A stretch of DNA of 64,000 nt from a bacterium (GTDB lineage: Bacteria; ARS69), in assembly GCA_025774805.1 (NCBI GenBank), contig JALGZR010000014.1, positions 54,609 to 118,608 on the forward strand, written 5' to 3'. The position numbers were made by a program, and so were the translations under genes. Below the pieces are notes generated by a model. The model was not told the DNA's origin. It saw nothing but the letters and a program-made list of their open reading frames with translations, and made no database searches. Shown one piece after another: positions 18,378 to 26,653 of the stretch. Numbering within the stretch: position 1 is the first letter of the stretch; each line of letters opens with the position of its first letter.

Positions 18378-18585
18378 CTAGCCTGCATTTCTCACCAGGC
18401 TCGTCGCGAGGCTGCGGATAGCCGTGGCTGGCGAGGAGATGGGGTGCTTTCGCCCGAGGCGGGGCTGTAGCCCCGTCGCAGGGCGGAAGTGTGTAGCCCC
18501 GTCGCAGGGCGGAAGTGCCACAACGACGAAGCCAGGCGCGGCTTCGCCGCTGCCGCAGCAGAGCCTGGTGAGATATGAAGGCTAG
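18378..18585. repeat. Full-length palindromic element, copy B, with internal duplication
   Basis: Same element as at 14952-15133. The ends pair best here (21 of 23). It is 208 bp long because a 26-bp unit is directly duplicated (18467-18492 and 18493-18518, about 25 of 26 identical); without it the length is again 182 bp. It lies between the hppA stop (18696, about 110 bp away) and the rpsF promoter. The rest of the rpsF-hppA gap (18586-18695) holds an 8-bp GGCGGGTG hairpin with no T-tract, possibly an hppA terminator. Confidence 0.92.
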
Positions 18586-18695
18586 CCCGCCGTCATGACC
18601 CACCCGCCGGGAGGCGCGGGCGGGTGGAGGTCCCTCCCGGGCCGCCCTCCCCCCGGACCCGCCACGCGCCGGAGGGAGAGGTCCCGGTCAGACGG

Positions 18696-20753
18696 TCAGA
18701 AGAGCCGGGGCATGTCCCTGATCATGGGCGCCAACACCAGACTGATGACCGACACGAGCTTGATCAGGATGTTGAGCGAGGGACCGGCGGTGTCCTTGAA
18801 CGGATCGCCCACGGTGTCCCCCACCACGGCGGCCTTGTGGGCGGCGGAGCCCTTGCCCCCGAGGTTTCCCTGTTCGATGAACTTCTTCGCGTTGTCCCAG
18901 GCGCCGCCGGCGTTCGCCATGAAGATCGCCAGCAGAACGCCCGACACGGTCACGCCGGCCAGCACCCCCGCGAGCATCTCCTTGTCCCTCAGCACGAGCC
19001 CGAAGAACACCGGGGTCAGCAGCCCGAGGAATCCGGGCACGGCCATCTGCCGGATCGCCGCCGCCGTCGAGATGTCGACGCACCGGGCGTAGTCGGCGCG
19101 GCCCTTCCCCTCCAGCAGTCCCGGGATCTCCCGGAACTGACGGCGCACCTCCTCGATCATGTCGGAGGCCGCCTTCCCCACCGCCTTCATGGCGAACGAG
19201 GAGAAGAGGTACGGCAGCATGCCTCCGATCAGCAGTCCGGCCATGACGTTCGGTTTCGCGACGTCGATGGTGGGGACCACCGCGAGCTCTCGGTAGGAGG
19301 CGAAGAGGGCGAGAGCGGTGAGAGCCGCCGAGCCGATCGCGAACCCTTTGCCGATCGCGGCCGTGGTGTTTCCCACCGCGTCGAGCTTGTCGGTCCGGCC
19401 GCGAACCTCCGGAGGCAGCTCCGCCATCTCGGCGCAACCGCCGGCGTTGTCGGCGATCGGTCCGTACGCGTCGACCGCGAGCTGGATCCCCGTGGTGGCG
19501 AGCATGCCCAGCGCCGCGATCGCGATCCCGTAGAGTCCCGCGTACGAGAAGGAGACGAGGATGGCGAGGGCGATCGCGAGGACGGGCAGAGCGGTGGAGA
19601 CCATGCCCACGCCCAGGCCCGCGATGATGTTCGTGGCGCTCCCGGTCTGGGAGGCGACCGAGATGCTCTGGGCCGGCCGCTTCGAGTCGGCGGTGTAGTA
19701 CTCGGTGAACACTCCCACGAGGATCCCGGCGACCAGACCGGCGACCGTGGCCAGGAAGACGCCCGTCGCTCCCGGCGGATCGATCCGGGCGGCGCCCCCT
19801 CCCGTCTGACCGCCCACGACCGCGTCGATGATGAACCAGGACAGCGAGACCATGACCGCGCCGGCGCCGAATGTCCCGGTGTTCAGAGCGGTCTGAGGAT
19901 TGCCGCCCTCCCTCGTCCGCACGAAGAACGTGCCGAGGATCGAGACCACGATGCCCACCCCCGCGAGGACCAGGGGAAGCAAGGCGTACGAGCGGGACGC
20001 CGCGCCGAAGGGAATGGCGAGGACCATCGCTCCGACGATCGAGCCGACGTAACTCTCGAAGAGATCCGCCCCCATTCCGGCGACGTCACCCACGTTGTCC
20101 CCCACGTTGTCCGCGATCGTCGCCGGATTGCGAGGGTCGTCCTCGGGAATCCCGGCCTCGACCTTCCCCACCAGGTCCGCGCCGACGTCGGCCGCCTTCG
20201 TGAAGATGCCGCCGCCCACGCGGGCGAACAGCGCGATGGAGGAAGCCCCGAGGCTGAATCCCGTGATCAGCCGGACGACCTTCCCGAGCTCGTAGCCGGC
20301 ACTGAAATAGCCGATCCAAAGCATCGAGAGCCCCAGAACCCCGAGCCCGACGACGCCCATGCCCATGACCGTTCCGCCGCTGAACGCGACCTTGAGTGCG
20401 TCGTTGAGGCTACTGCGTGCGGCGTGGGCCGTGCGGTTGTTCGCCGCAGTCGCAACGCGCATGCCCAGGAATCCGGCCGTCCCCGAGCAGAGGGCCCCGA
20501 CGATGAAGGACAGGGCGATCAGCTGGGTTCCCTGCTGGCGGTAGAAGATGAAAAGCAGGGCGGCCACGATCAGGACGAACACCGCGAGAACCCGGTACTC
20601 GCGTCCGAGGAAGGCCATCGCCCCCTCCCGAACCGCCTTCCCGATCTCCACCATCTTCTCGTTCCCGGGATCTTGCCGGTTGATCCAGCGTGCCTTCCAT
20701 AACGCGAAGACCAGAGCCAGCAAGCCGGTGCCGGGAATCAGCCATTCGTTCAT
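18696..20753 (-). CDS. hppA: K+-dependent membrane-bound pyrophosphatase
   Basis: Ion pump that couples pyrophosphate hydrolysis to H+ or Na+ export across the inner membrane. The 685-residue protein has about 16 transmembrane segments. It shows the substrate motifs [39 protein letters not shown] and [17 protein letters not shown]. The cation-determining site reads [10 protein letters not shown]; Ala there marks the K+-dependent class, whereas K+-independent enzymes carry Lys. H+ or Na+ specificity cannot be settled by eye. An AGGAGGG precedes the ATG. Confidence 0.96.
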   Translation of the reverse strand: MNEWLIPGTGLLALVFALWKARWINRQDPGNEKMVEIGKAVREGAMAFLGREYRVLAVFVLIVAALLFIFYRQQGTQLIALSFIVGALCSGTAGFLGMRVATAANNRTAHAARSSLNDALKVAFSGGTVMGMGVVGLGVLGLSMLWIGYFSAGYELGKVVRLITGFSLGASSIALFARVGGGIFTKAADVGADLVGKVEAGIPEDDPRNPATIADNVGDNVGDVAGMGADLFESYVGSIVGAMVLAIPFGAASRSYALLPLVLAGVGIVVSILGTFFVRTREGGNPQTALNTGTFGAGAVMVSLSWFIIDAVVGGQTGGGAARIDPPGATGVFLATVAGLVAGILVGVFTEYYTADSKRPAQSISVASQTGSATNIIAGLGVGMVSTALPVLAIALAILVSFSYAGLYGIAIAALGMLATTGIQLAVDAYGPIADNAGGCAEMAELPPEVRGRTDKLDAVGNTTAAIGKGFAIGSAALTALALFASYRELAVVPTIDVAKPNVMAGLLIGGMLPYLFSSFAMKAVGKAASDMIEEVRRQFREIPGLLEGKGRADYARCVDISTAAAIRQMAVPGFLGLLTPVFFGLVLRDKEMLAGVLAGVTVSGVLLAIFMANAGGAWDNAKKFIEQGNLGGKGSAAHKAAVVGDTVGDPFKDTAGPSLNILIKLVSVISLVLAPMIRDMPRLF

Positions 20754-20809
20754 GAGCGGTACAGCCCTCCTTCCGGTGACAGAGCAGGGTACACGTGCTC
20801 CCGTTCGGG

Positions 20810-21391
20810 CTAGGGAGCGTTGAATCGATTCATCGCCGCGTCGATGCCCTCGGCCACGAAGAGACGGACGCCCTCGACCGCGCGCTCGACGACCCCGGTC
20901 ACCGCCCCTCGCTCCTCGTCGAGGAACGGCGCGAGCACGTGATCGATGGCGTCCCTCCCCGCCTCCTCCTCCGGGCGACCGATGCCGAGACGGAGGCGGG
21001 GAAAGCCGCCGGATCCGAGCTCCCCCATCACGGAGCGCAGCCCGTTGTGTCCGCCGTCTCCTCCGCTCCTCCGGAAACGGAGGCGTCCGAGAGGGAGGTC
21101 GAGATCGTCGGTCACGACGAGAATGCTCTCGAGATCCGGACCCTCGAGACGATCCACCAGAGCCCGTGCCGCCGACCCGGACCGGTTCATCAAGGTCATG
21201 GGCTTTGCGAGGATACCCCGCATACGCCCCACGGAGTATCCGCAAACGTGCGACGGCCCCGGTCCCTCGCGAAGGGTCTCCCCTTCGGAGGCGGCCAGGG
21301 CGTCGATCACGAGGAATCCGAGATTGTGGCGGGTCCCATCGTATTCGGGGCCGGGATTCCCCAGCCCCAGCACGAGGAAGTCGGGACGCAA
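20810..21391 (-). CDS. pth: Peptidyl-tRNA hydrolase
   Basis: Releases tRNA from prematurely dropped peptidyl-tRNA in the cytosol. The 193-residue protein has the catalytic residues in place: [18 protein letters not shown] (Asn and His), [13 protein letters not shown] (Asp) and GGHNGLRSV (Asn). The start is a TTG with GAGGGG about 8 nt upstream; no ATG is available at the normal N-terminus. It lies 17 bp after the L25 gene, the common rplY-pth order. Confidence 0.95.
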   Translation of the reverse strand: MRPDFLVLGLGNPGPEYDGTRHNLGFLVIDALAASEGETLREGPGPSHVCGYSVGRMRGILAKPMTLMNRSGSAARALVDRLEGPDLESILVVTDDLDLPLGRLRFRRSGGDGGHNGLRSVMGELGSGGFPRLRLGIGRPEEEAGRDAIDHVLAPFLDEERGAVTGVVERAVEGVRLFVAEGIDAAMNRFNAP

Positions 21392-21408
21392 GAGCGGCCC
21401 CCTCGAGT

Positions 21409-22089
21409 TCAGCTCTGCCCCCCGTCTCCTTCGGGGCCCTCTTCCGGCTTCTCGGCCGCCTCGCCCTCCGGTGGGGCTTCGCCTTCGACCGCCTCCTCCG
21501 CGGCCGCGGCTTCTTCCTCCTCCTCGACCCGGGCCACGGTCGGCGCCGCCACCTGGGCGATGACCTTGGACGGCTCGTCCAGGAACTCGAATCCCTCGGG
21601 CACGATGTCGCTCACGTGCACCGAGTCGCCGATCATCAGCTTCGAGACGTCCACGTCGATGTGGGAGGGGATGTTCGCCGGCAGGCAGACCACCTCCACC
21701 TGACGCATGGGCTGCTCGAGAATGCCGCCGTAGTTCTTCACCCCCTCCGGCTCGCCGACGAGATGCACGGCCACCGAGAGGTGGATCTTCTTCGACATGT
21801 CGATGTGCTGGAAGTCGACGTGGATCGCGCCTCGCGTGATCGGATCGATCTGGATCTCGCGCGCGATCGCCTTGAGCGGCTCCTGTCCCGGGAGCATCAC
21901 GTCGAAGATCACGTTCTCGTCACCGGCCTCGTTGAGGGCGCGTGCGAACCGCTTTCGGTCCACGGAGAGGACGACGTTCTCTCCCCGACCGTAGAGGACG
22001 CCGGGGATCCGGCCCTCCCGACGCGCGCTGCGGGCGCTGCCCTTCCCGGTCCTTTCCCGCCGGTGGGCTTCGATGGCAATCGTCTTCAT
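21409..22089 (-). CDS. rplY: 50S ribosomal protein L25, CTC/TL5 type
   Basis: Binds 5S rRNA. The 226-residue protein has an N-terminal L25 domain ([58 protein letters not shown]) and the C-terminal beta domain of the CTC form ([33 protein letters not shown]). An acidic Glu/Ala tail of about 45 residues ends it. This long form is often annotated ctc. The prs-rplY-pth order is common in bacteria. Confidence 0.95.
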   Translation of the reverse strand: MKTIAIEAHRRERTGKGSARSARREGRIPGVLYGRGENVVLSVDRKRFARALNEAGDENVIFDVMLPGQEPLKAIAREIQIDPITRGAIHVDFQHIDMSKKIHLSVAVHLVGEPEGVKNYGGILEQPMRQVEVVCLPANIPSHIDVDVSKLMIGDSVHVSDIVPEGFEFLDEPSKVIAQVAAPTVARVEEEEEAAAAEEAVEGEAPPEGEAAEKPEEGPEGDGGQS

Positions 22090-22133
22090 GACTCATTCCT
22101 CGGTTCCGGGTACTCCCGGCAATTCCTGGTGGT

Positions 22134-22285
22134 CTAGCCCGGACTATTCATGAAGGGTCGTCGCGAGATCGTGGAGACGCCCACCGGACGGGCACCCGCA
22201 GGGGCTCGAACCCGAGGCGTATCTGAACGATACGTCGCAGGGTGCGAGACGCGAGGACGCCCGTCCGGTGGTTCGGTAAAGAGAC
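22134..22285. repeat. Hairpin-rich insertion-like stretch at the 3' end of prs
   Basis: Contains long inverted arms ACCGGACGGGC (22192-22202) and GCCCGTCCGGT (about 22264-22274), enclosing a smaller CGTATC/GATACG hairpin (around 22218-22234). It encodes the extra C-terminal residues of Prs and ends at the stop codon with a sequence reading TTCATGAATAGTCCGGGCTAG minus its last base. No second copy was seen in the window, so calling it mobile is inference. Confidence 0.5.
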
Positions 22286-23207
22286 TGGAGATCGACTCGC
22301 TGCAGTGGATTCTCTGGATCGCCTCCGAGAAGACCCGGCTCGTGGAGAGGACCGTGAGGTAATCGGACTCCTCCGTCGACGGAATCGTGTCGGTCACCAC
22401 CACCCGCGAGACGGCCGACTTCTCCAGCAGTTCGAGAGCGTTCCCCGAGAGGACGGCGTGCGTGGCGCAGGCGTAGATCTCCCGGGCTCCGCACTGCTTC
22501 AGCTCTTCCGCCGCCTTGATCAACGTTCCTCCCGTATCGATCATGTCGTCGATGATCAGGAGGTTTCTCCCCTCGACCTCCGCCGCCCCGATCACGTTCA
22601 TGATCTCCAAATCGTTCGCCATCGGCCGCCGCTTCTCGACGATCGCCAGGGGGACCCCGAGTCGATTCGCGTAGGCCCGTGCCATCTTCACGCTGCCCAG
22701 ATCGGGAGCGACCACCGTGAACCCCCGGAGGTCCAGCCCCTCGAAGTACTCGGTGAACACCGGCGCCGCGTAGAGGTGGTCCACCGGAATGTCGAAGAAC
22801 CCCTGGATCTGCGCGGCGTGCAGGTCCATGGTCAGCACCCGGTCCGCCCCGGCGGTCGTGATCAGATTCGCCACCAGCTTGGCGGCCAGAGACACCCGGG
22901 GCTGGTCCTTCCGGTCCTGGCGGGCGTACCCGAAGTACGGCAGGACGGCGGTGACCCGGGACGCCGACGCCCGGGTGGCCGCATCCAGCAACATGAAGAG
23001 CTGCATGAGGCTGTCCTGCCCCGGCAGCGTGGGCTGGATGATGAAGACGTCCACCCCCCGGACGTTCTCATTCAGGCGGACGAAGAGCTCCCCGTCGGAG
23101 AACTCGGAGATCTCCACATTGCCCAGCGTGACGCCGAGGTCCCTCGCGATCGCCTCGGAGAGGGAGGGATTCGCCGTGCCCGAGAACACCACCATGTCTT
23201 CCGGCAA
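22134..23207 (-). CDS. prs: Ribose-phosphate pyrophosphokinase with unusual C-terminal tail
   Basis: Makes PRPP from ribose 5-phosphate and ATP. Core motifs: FSGTANPSLSEAIARDLG, FSDGELFVRLNENVRG, YFGYARQDRKDQPR, the catalytic lysine in VEKRRP, and the PRPP loop IIDDMIDTGGTLIKAAE. Normal enzymes end near residue 310 (RIHCSESISSLF). Here about 47 Arg/Pro-rich residues follow, encoded by a hairpin-rich stretch. I chose the TTG 5 nt after GGAGG; an ATG four codons later is the alternative. The frame stays open upstream through tRNA-Gln, which is not coding. Confidence 0.93.
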   Translation of the reverse strand: MPEDMVVFSGTANPSLSEAIARDLGVTLGNVEISEFSDGELFVRLNENVRGVDVFIIQPTLPGQDSLMQLFMLLDAATRASASRVTAVLPYFGYARQDRKDQPRVSLAAKLVANLITTAGADRVLTMDLHAAQIQGFFDIPVDHLYAAPVFTEYFEGLDLRGFTVVAPDLGSVKMARAYANRLGVPLAIVEKRRPMANDLEIMNVIGAAEVEGRNLLIIDDMIDTGGTLIKAAEELKQCGAREIYACATHAVLSGNALELLEKSAVSRVVVTDTIPSTEESDYLTVLSTSRVFSEAIQRIHCSESISSLFTEPPDGRPRVSHPATYRSDTPRVRAPAGARPVGVSTISRRPFMNSPG

Positions 23208-23257
23208 ATCGACCTCCAGCACCGGTTTTTCCGCTCGAAGGGCAGAGAAGGGCACGA

Positions 23258-23286
23258 ATACTACGGGGCGCCCGCGCGCGGGGCAA
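23258..23286 (-). promoter_or_regulatory. Possible promoter of prs
   Basis: On the minus strand: TTGCCC (23281-23286), 17-bp spacer, TAGTAT (23258-23263), about 50 bp ahead of the prs start. Four of six matches in each box. It follows the possible tRNA-Gln terminator. Confidence 0.35.
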
Positions 23287-23289
23287 ACG

Positions 23290-23325
23290 AAAAAGCCGCG
23301 CTCGTGGGCCGGAGCTCGGAGCGGC
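23290..23325 (-). terminator. Possible intrinsic terminator after tRNA-Gln
   Basis: On the minus strand, GCCGCTC and GAGCGCGGC can pair with a small bulge, followed directly by a TTTTT run (23290-23294). It lies about 20 bp downstream of the tRNA and would separate it from prs. Confidence 0.45.
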
Positions 23326-23346
23326 GATCCGGCGGCGGGGGGCGGG

Positions 23347-23419
23347 CTGGGGCGGGAGGATTCGAACCTCCAAATGCCGGCTCCAAAGGCCGGTGTCTTA
23401 ACCATTTGACGACGCCCCA
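23347..23419 (-). tRNA. tRNA-Gln (anticodon TTG)
   Basis: A full cloverleaf: acceptor TGGGGCG/CGCCCCA with discriminator G, anticodon stem CCGGC/GCCGG around loop CTTTGGA (anticodon TTG), and T arm GGAGG/CCTCC around TTCGAAT. CCA is not encoded. Confidence 0.95.
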
Positions 23420-23502
23420 GCACAGAGCCCCGGCCCGGGGGTCGCCCCGCCGTGAGGGGGCACGGCGCGAACCGGCCCGGGTCCCGCCGGGGAACCGAGG
23501 GC

Positions 23503-23787
23503 TCAGCGGAGAGACGAGTGGAGCTGGGCGTCCGAGTCGAGGACCGCTTCGTACTCGGCCAGAATCCGGTCCTCGATTCGCCCCCTCATCTCCCGGTGAA
23601 TCGGATGAGCGATGTCCTGGTAAGAGCCATCCCGCCTCCTTCGGCTGGGCATGGCCACGAAGCACCCCTTGAGCCCTTGGATGATCTTGATGCCCCGCAC
23701 CACGAAGCACTCGTCGAACGTGATCGTCACGAACGCCTTCAGACGGTCCTCATCTCGGAGCGCGATGCGAACGTCGGTGATCTCCAC
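23503..23787 (-). CDS. spoVG: SpoVG family RNA/DNA-binding regulator
   Basis: A 94-residue SpoVG: VEITDVRIALRDEDRLKAFVTITFDECFVVRGIKII, then the diagnostic GCFVAMPSRRRRDGSYQDIAHPI, and a C-terminal helix (RGRIEDRILAEYEAVL). SpoVG binds nucleic acid and acts as a site-specific regulator in several phyla; it is not restricted to spore formers. Two in-frame GTGs exist. The second, at 23787, has GGGAGGG 9 nt upstream and matches the normal N-terminus. It lies downstream of ispE, the usual neighbour. Confidence 0.95.
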   Translation of the reverse strand: MEITDVRIALRDEDRLKAFVTITFDECFVVRGIKIIQGLKGCFVAMPSRRRRDGSYQDIAHPIHREMRGRIEDRILAEYEAVLDSDAQLHSSLR

Positions 23788-23832
23788 GAGCGCCACCCCT
23801 CCCCCGGGGCCCCGGCGCCTCGACTCGGCGTC

Positions 23833-24696
23833 TCAACCCAGTGACCGAGCCCGAAACACCTTCCACTTCCCGCTCGAGAGCTTCGACGCGATGCGATCCG
23901 CGCTCTCCGCGTCGACGGCCACCCCGAACACGGTCGGTCCACTGCCGCTCATGAGTGCGCCGATCGCCCCCGCCGCCCGGAGCTTCTTGATCGCGCTGCG
24001 CACCTCGCCGTGGGCCCCGGCGACGCCCGGTTCGAGATCGTTGACCAGGTGGTCGGCCAACAGCTCGACCCGCCCCGAGGCGAGCGCGACTTTGACCATA
24101 CTGGTGGAGCTGCCGGACCGAGTCAACTCCGGGGGAATGTTCGCGTACGCCCACTCCGAACGGACCTTGATCGGCAGGTGGACGAGGACGAGCTCGAGCG
24201 TGCCCCGGACCGGGAGGCGCTCGAGCTCTTCCCCCCGGCCGGTGGCGAGACAGGTTCCGCCTCGCACGAAGAACGGCACGTCGGATCCGAGCTCCAGTCC
24301 GATCTCCTCGAGCTCTCGGGTGCCGAGCCCCAGGTCCCAGAGCTCGTTGACTCCCCGCAGAACCGTCGCGGCGTTCGAGCTGCCACCTCCGAGCCCGCCG
24401 GCCACGGGGATCCGTTTCACGATCTTCACGTCCAGCCCCGGGCGCACCCCGATTCGCGTCGTGAGGAGCTTCACCGCGCGATAGGCCAGATTCGTGTCGT
24501 CGTCGGGCGCGCCCTGCCCTCCCCGAAACGTGAACTTCCGCCCACCCGGGGTCAGGGTCACCGTATCGTGGTGTGTGATCGGAACGACCACGCTCCGGAT
24601 CGAGTGGTATCCGTCGCTGCGCGCTCCGAGGACCTCGAGATTCAGATTGACCTTGGCCGGAGACTCGAGGACGAGCTTTTCGCGGGTCACCGTCAT
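23833..24696 (-). CDS. ispE: 4-diphosphocytidyl-2-C-methyl-D-erythritol kinase
   Basis: GHMP-family kinase of the MEP isoprenoid pathway. The 287-residue protein shows SPAKVNLNLEVLGARSDGYHSI at the N-terminus, the ATP loop IPVAGGLGGGSSNAATVLRGV (about 95-115), GSDVPFFVRGGTCLATGRGE and the C-terminal LMSGSGPTVFGV. The first ATG is used; its ribosome binding site is weak. Isoprenoid supply fits the neighbouring prenyl-phosphate enzyme. Confidence 0.96.
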   Translation of the reverse strand: MTVTREKLVLESPAKVNLNLEVLGARSDGYHSIRSVVVPITHHDTVTLTPGGRKFTFRGGQGAPDDDTNLAYRAVKLLTTRIGVRPGLDVKIVKRIPVAGGLGGGSSNAATVLRGVNELWDLGLGTRELEEIGLELGSDVPFFVRGGTCLATGRGEELERLPVRGTLELVLVHLPIKVRSEWAYANIPPELTRSGSSTSMVKVALASGRVELLADHLVNDLEPGVAGAHGEVRSAIKKLRAAGAIGALMSGSGPTVFGVAVDAESADRIASKLSSGKWKVFRARSLG

Positions 24697-24736
24697 GCCG
24701 CTCTGCCGACCGCCGCGGACCGGGCTCCGGACGATC

Positions 24737-25621
24737 CTACCGGAAGTAGAGAACCGCCACGATGGCCACCATCCACGCGAGGACCCCGGCGAAGAGCGGC
24801 CGATCGTTGAAGAGGATCTCCGATGGATTCCCACCGAGACCTCTCTCCCGAATCAGAAACAGATAACGGAAGAAGCCATACACGACCAGCGGTACGGTGT
24901 AAACGAGTTTGTCGGTACCCAACTTGGCTCGCGTGTCGGGCCAGATGGTGTAGATGGCGAAGGCGAGAATGGCGCAGGCGGTGACCATCGGAATGATGAT
25001 GTCGAGGAGCGCGACCGAGTAGTCGCTGAGCGACACGCGATGCTCGGACGCTTCCCGGTCGAGGAGCACGAGCTCCGAGCGACGCTTTCCGAAGGCCATG
25101 AAGAGAGCGAGAAAGAACGTGCAGAGCAACAACCAGGCGGAGAGAGCGATCTCCGGCTCGAGGTCCCGCAGGACTTCCACACCGCCGATGGCGCGAAGCA
25201 TGAAGCTCACCGAGATTACCATCACGTCGACGATGACGTGTCGCTTGAGCCAGAGCGTGTAGAGGAGATTGAGAACTACGAACCCGACGCAGGTGATTCC
25301 GAGCCGGGGGCCGAGAACGAAGGCCGCCGTCAGCCCCAGAGCGGCGAAGAGCCCCGAGAGGACCAGCGCGGTTCCCCTCCGGACCTGTCCCGCGGCGATG
25401 GGACGGCTGCGCTTCTCCGGATGCCGGCGGTCCTTCTCCATGTCCAGGACGTCGTTGAACACGTAGATCGCGCTCGAGAGGACGCAAAAGACGACGAAGG
25501 CGAGGATGGCGCGGATCAGGAACTCGGGCTCGGAGAGCCGTCCGGCGAAGACGACCCCCGCGAACACGACGACGTTCTTGATCCACTGCTTCGGCCGGCC
25601 GAGCCGCACGAGGGGCGTCAC
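24737..25621 (-). CDS. UbiA-family prenyltransferase, decaprenyl-phosphate phosphoribosyltransferase-like
   Basis: Integral membrane enzyme, 294 residues, about nine hydrophobic segments. The first Asp-rich motif is YVFNDVLDMEKDRRHPEKRSRPIAAG (about 53-78) and the second region is YTLWLKRHVIVDVMVISVSFMLRAIGG (about 119-146). This combination with the N-terminal RPKQWIKNVVVFAG matches the group that attaches phosphoribose to decaprenyl phosphate, the first step to decaprenyl-phospho-arabinose in actinobacteria. The product here may feed surface glycan assembly. The GTG overlaps the udk stop (GTGA) with GGGAGGG upstream. Confidence 0.88.
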   Translation of the reverse strand: MTPLVRLGRPKQWIKNVVVFAGVVFAGRLSEPEFLIRAILAFVVFCVLSSAIYVFNDVLDMEKDRRHPEKRSRPIAAGQVRRGTALVLSGLFAALGLTAAFVLGPRLGITCVGFVVLNLLYTLWLKRHVIVDVMVISVSFMLRAIGGVEVLRDLEPEIALSAWLLLCTFFLALFMAFGKRRSELVLLDREASEHRVSLSDYSVALLDIIIPMVTACAILAFAIYTIWPDTRAKLGTDKLVYTVPLVVYGFFRYLFLIRERGLGGNPSEILFNDRPLFAGVLAWMVAIVAVLYFR

Positions 25622-26256
25622 CGAACGCCCTCCCTCTCCATATGGTCGAGCACCTCCCGCATCTTGGAAACGATCAGGTCGACGGCGACCTCGTTGAATC
25701 CGCCCCGCGGAATGATGAGATCGGCGTACCGTTTCGACGGCTCGACGAACTGCAGGTGCATCGGGCGCACCGTCTTCTCGTACTGCTCGAGGACCGAGTG
25801 AATCGAGCGGCCGCGCTCGTGGATGTCCCGGAGGATCCGCCGCGTGAGCCTCTCGTCCGCATCGCAGTCGATGAAGAGCTTGATGTCCATGAGCGCGCGC
25901 AGCTCGGGGACGGTCAGGACCTGGATTCCCTCGAGCAGGATGATCGTCGCCGGCCCGACGGTCTGCGTCCTCTCCTCGCGCGCGTGTCTCTCATAGCTGT
26001 AGATGGGACGCTCGATGCTCTCTCCGGCCCGCAACCGCCCCAGGTGGGCCACGAGAAGCTCGTTCTCGAAGGCGTCGGGATGGTCGAAGTTGAGCTGGCG
26101 ACGCTCCTCGAGGGAGAGATCTCTTCGATCCCGGTAGTACGAGTCGTGATTGAGAATCACGACCTTCCGGTTGACGAAGTGCTCGGCCAACCGGAGGGCG
26201 ACGGTCGTCTTGCCCGAGCCGCTGCCCCCCGCGATGCCGATGACGATCGGTCTCAC
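25618..26256 (-). CDS. udk: Uridine kinase
   Basis: Phosphorylates uridine or cytidine in pyrimidine salvage. The 212-residue protein has the P-loop GIAGGSGSGKTTVA (residues 8-21), NHDSYYRD, NFDHPDAF, PIYSYERHARE and LLEGIQVL, then DERLTRRILRDIHERGRS. The start is GTG with GGGAG about 7 nt upstream. It lies 10 bp after the small permease gene and overlaps the UbiA-like gene. Confidence 0.95.
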   Translation of the reverse strand: MRPIVIGIAGGSGSGKTTVALRLAEHFVNRKVVILNHDSYYRDRRDLSLEERRQLNFDHPDAFENELLVAHLGRLRAGESIERPIYSYERHAREERTQTVGPATIILLEGIQVLTVPELRALMDIKLFIDCDADERLTRRILRDIHERGRSIHSVLEQYEKTVRPMHLQFVEPSKRYADLIIPRGGFNEVAVDLIVSKMREVLDHMEREGVR

Positions 26257-26266
26257 CGCGGTCTCC

Positions 26267-26635
26267 CTACTGAGTACGCGAGATGAGGATGACCCCGAGG
26301 CAGATGATCAGCGTCCCCATGAACCGCGTCGGGGTGACCGCCTCGTGGAACAGGAACCGCGAGAGGATCACCACGACGACGTACCCCATCGAGATGAGCG
26401 GATACGCATACGAGAGGTCGGCCCGTGTGAGCACGATGAGCCAGAGCGCGGAGGAGAGTCCGTAGAGCAGGAAACCGAAAAGCACCGCCGGGGTGAGAGC
26501 AGCCTTGAGAAGGCGGGGAATCACCTCCCCCAATCGATCGACCCGATCGGGGTCGGTGGACATGCCCTGCTTGAGGAGGAGCTGACCGCACACGCCGAGA
26601 ACCACGCAGGCGAGGATCAAGAGAAGATTCTTCAA
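26267..26635 (-). CDS. SMR/EamA-type four-helix membrane protein (ArnE-like)
   Basis: A 122-residue protein with four hydrophobic segments: LLLILACVVLGVCGQLLL, AVLFGFLLYGLSSALWLIVL, YPLISMGYVVVVILSRFLF and FMGTLIICLGVILI. LSYAYPLISMGYVVV is typical of the SMR/EamA group that includes ArnE/ArnF flippase subunits. Next to a prenyl-phosphate enzyme and a glycan locus, a role in moving lipid-linked sugars is plausible, though drug efflux cannot be excluded. The start is TTG with AAGGA upstream. Confidence 0.75.
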   Translation of the reverse strand: MKNLLLILACVVLGVCGQLLLKQGMSTDPDRVDRLGEVIPRLLKAALTPAVLFGFLLYGLSSALWLIVLTRADLSYAYPLISMGYVVVVILSRFLFHEAVTPTRFMGTLIICLGVILISRTQ

Positions 26636-26653
26636 GAACCGTTCCTTCGGTTT

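Noticed and set aside
22190-22280. tRNA-like or tRNA-Sec-like fold at the end of prs (contains GGTTCGAGCCC and a 7-nt loop with TCA nearby)
   Set aside because: The acceptor-like arms are 11 bp with no 8+5 tRNA-Sec layout, position 33 is not T in the proper loop, and the T arm does not pair.
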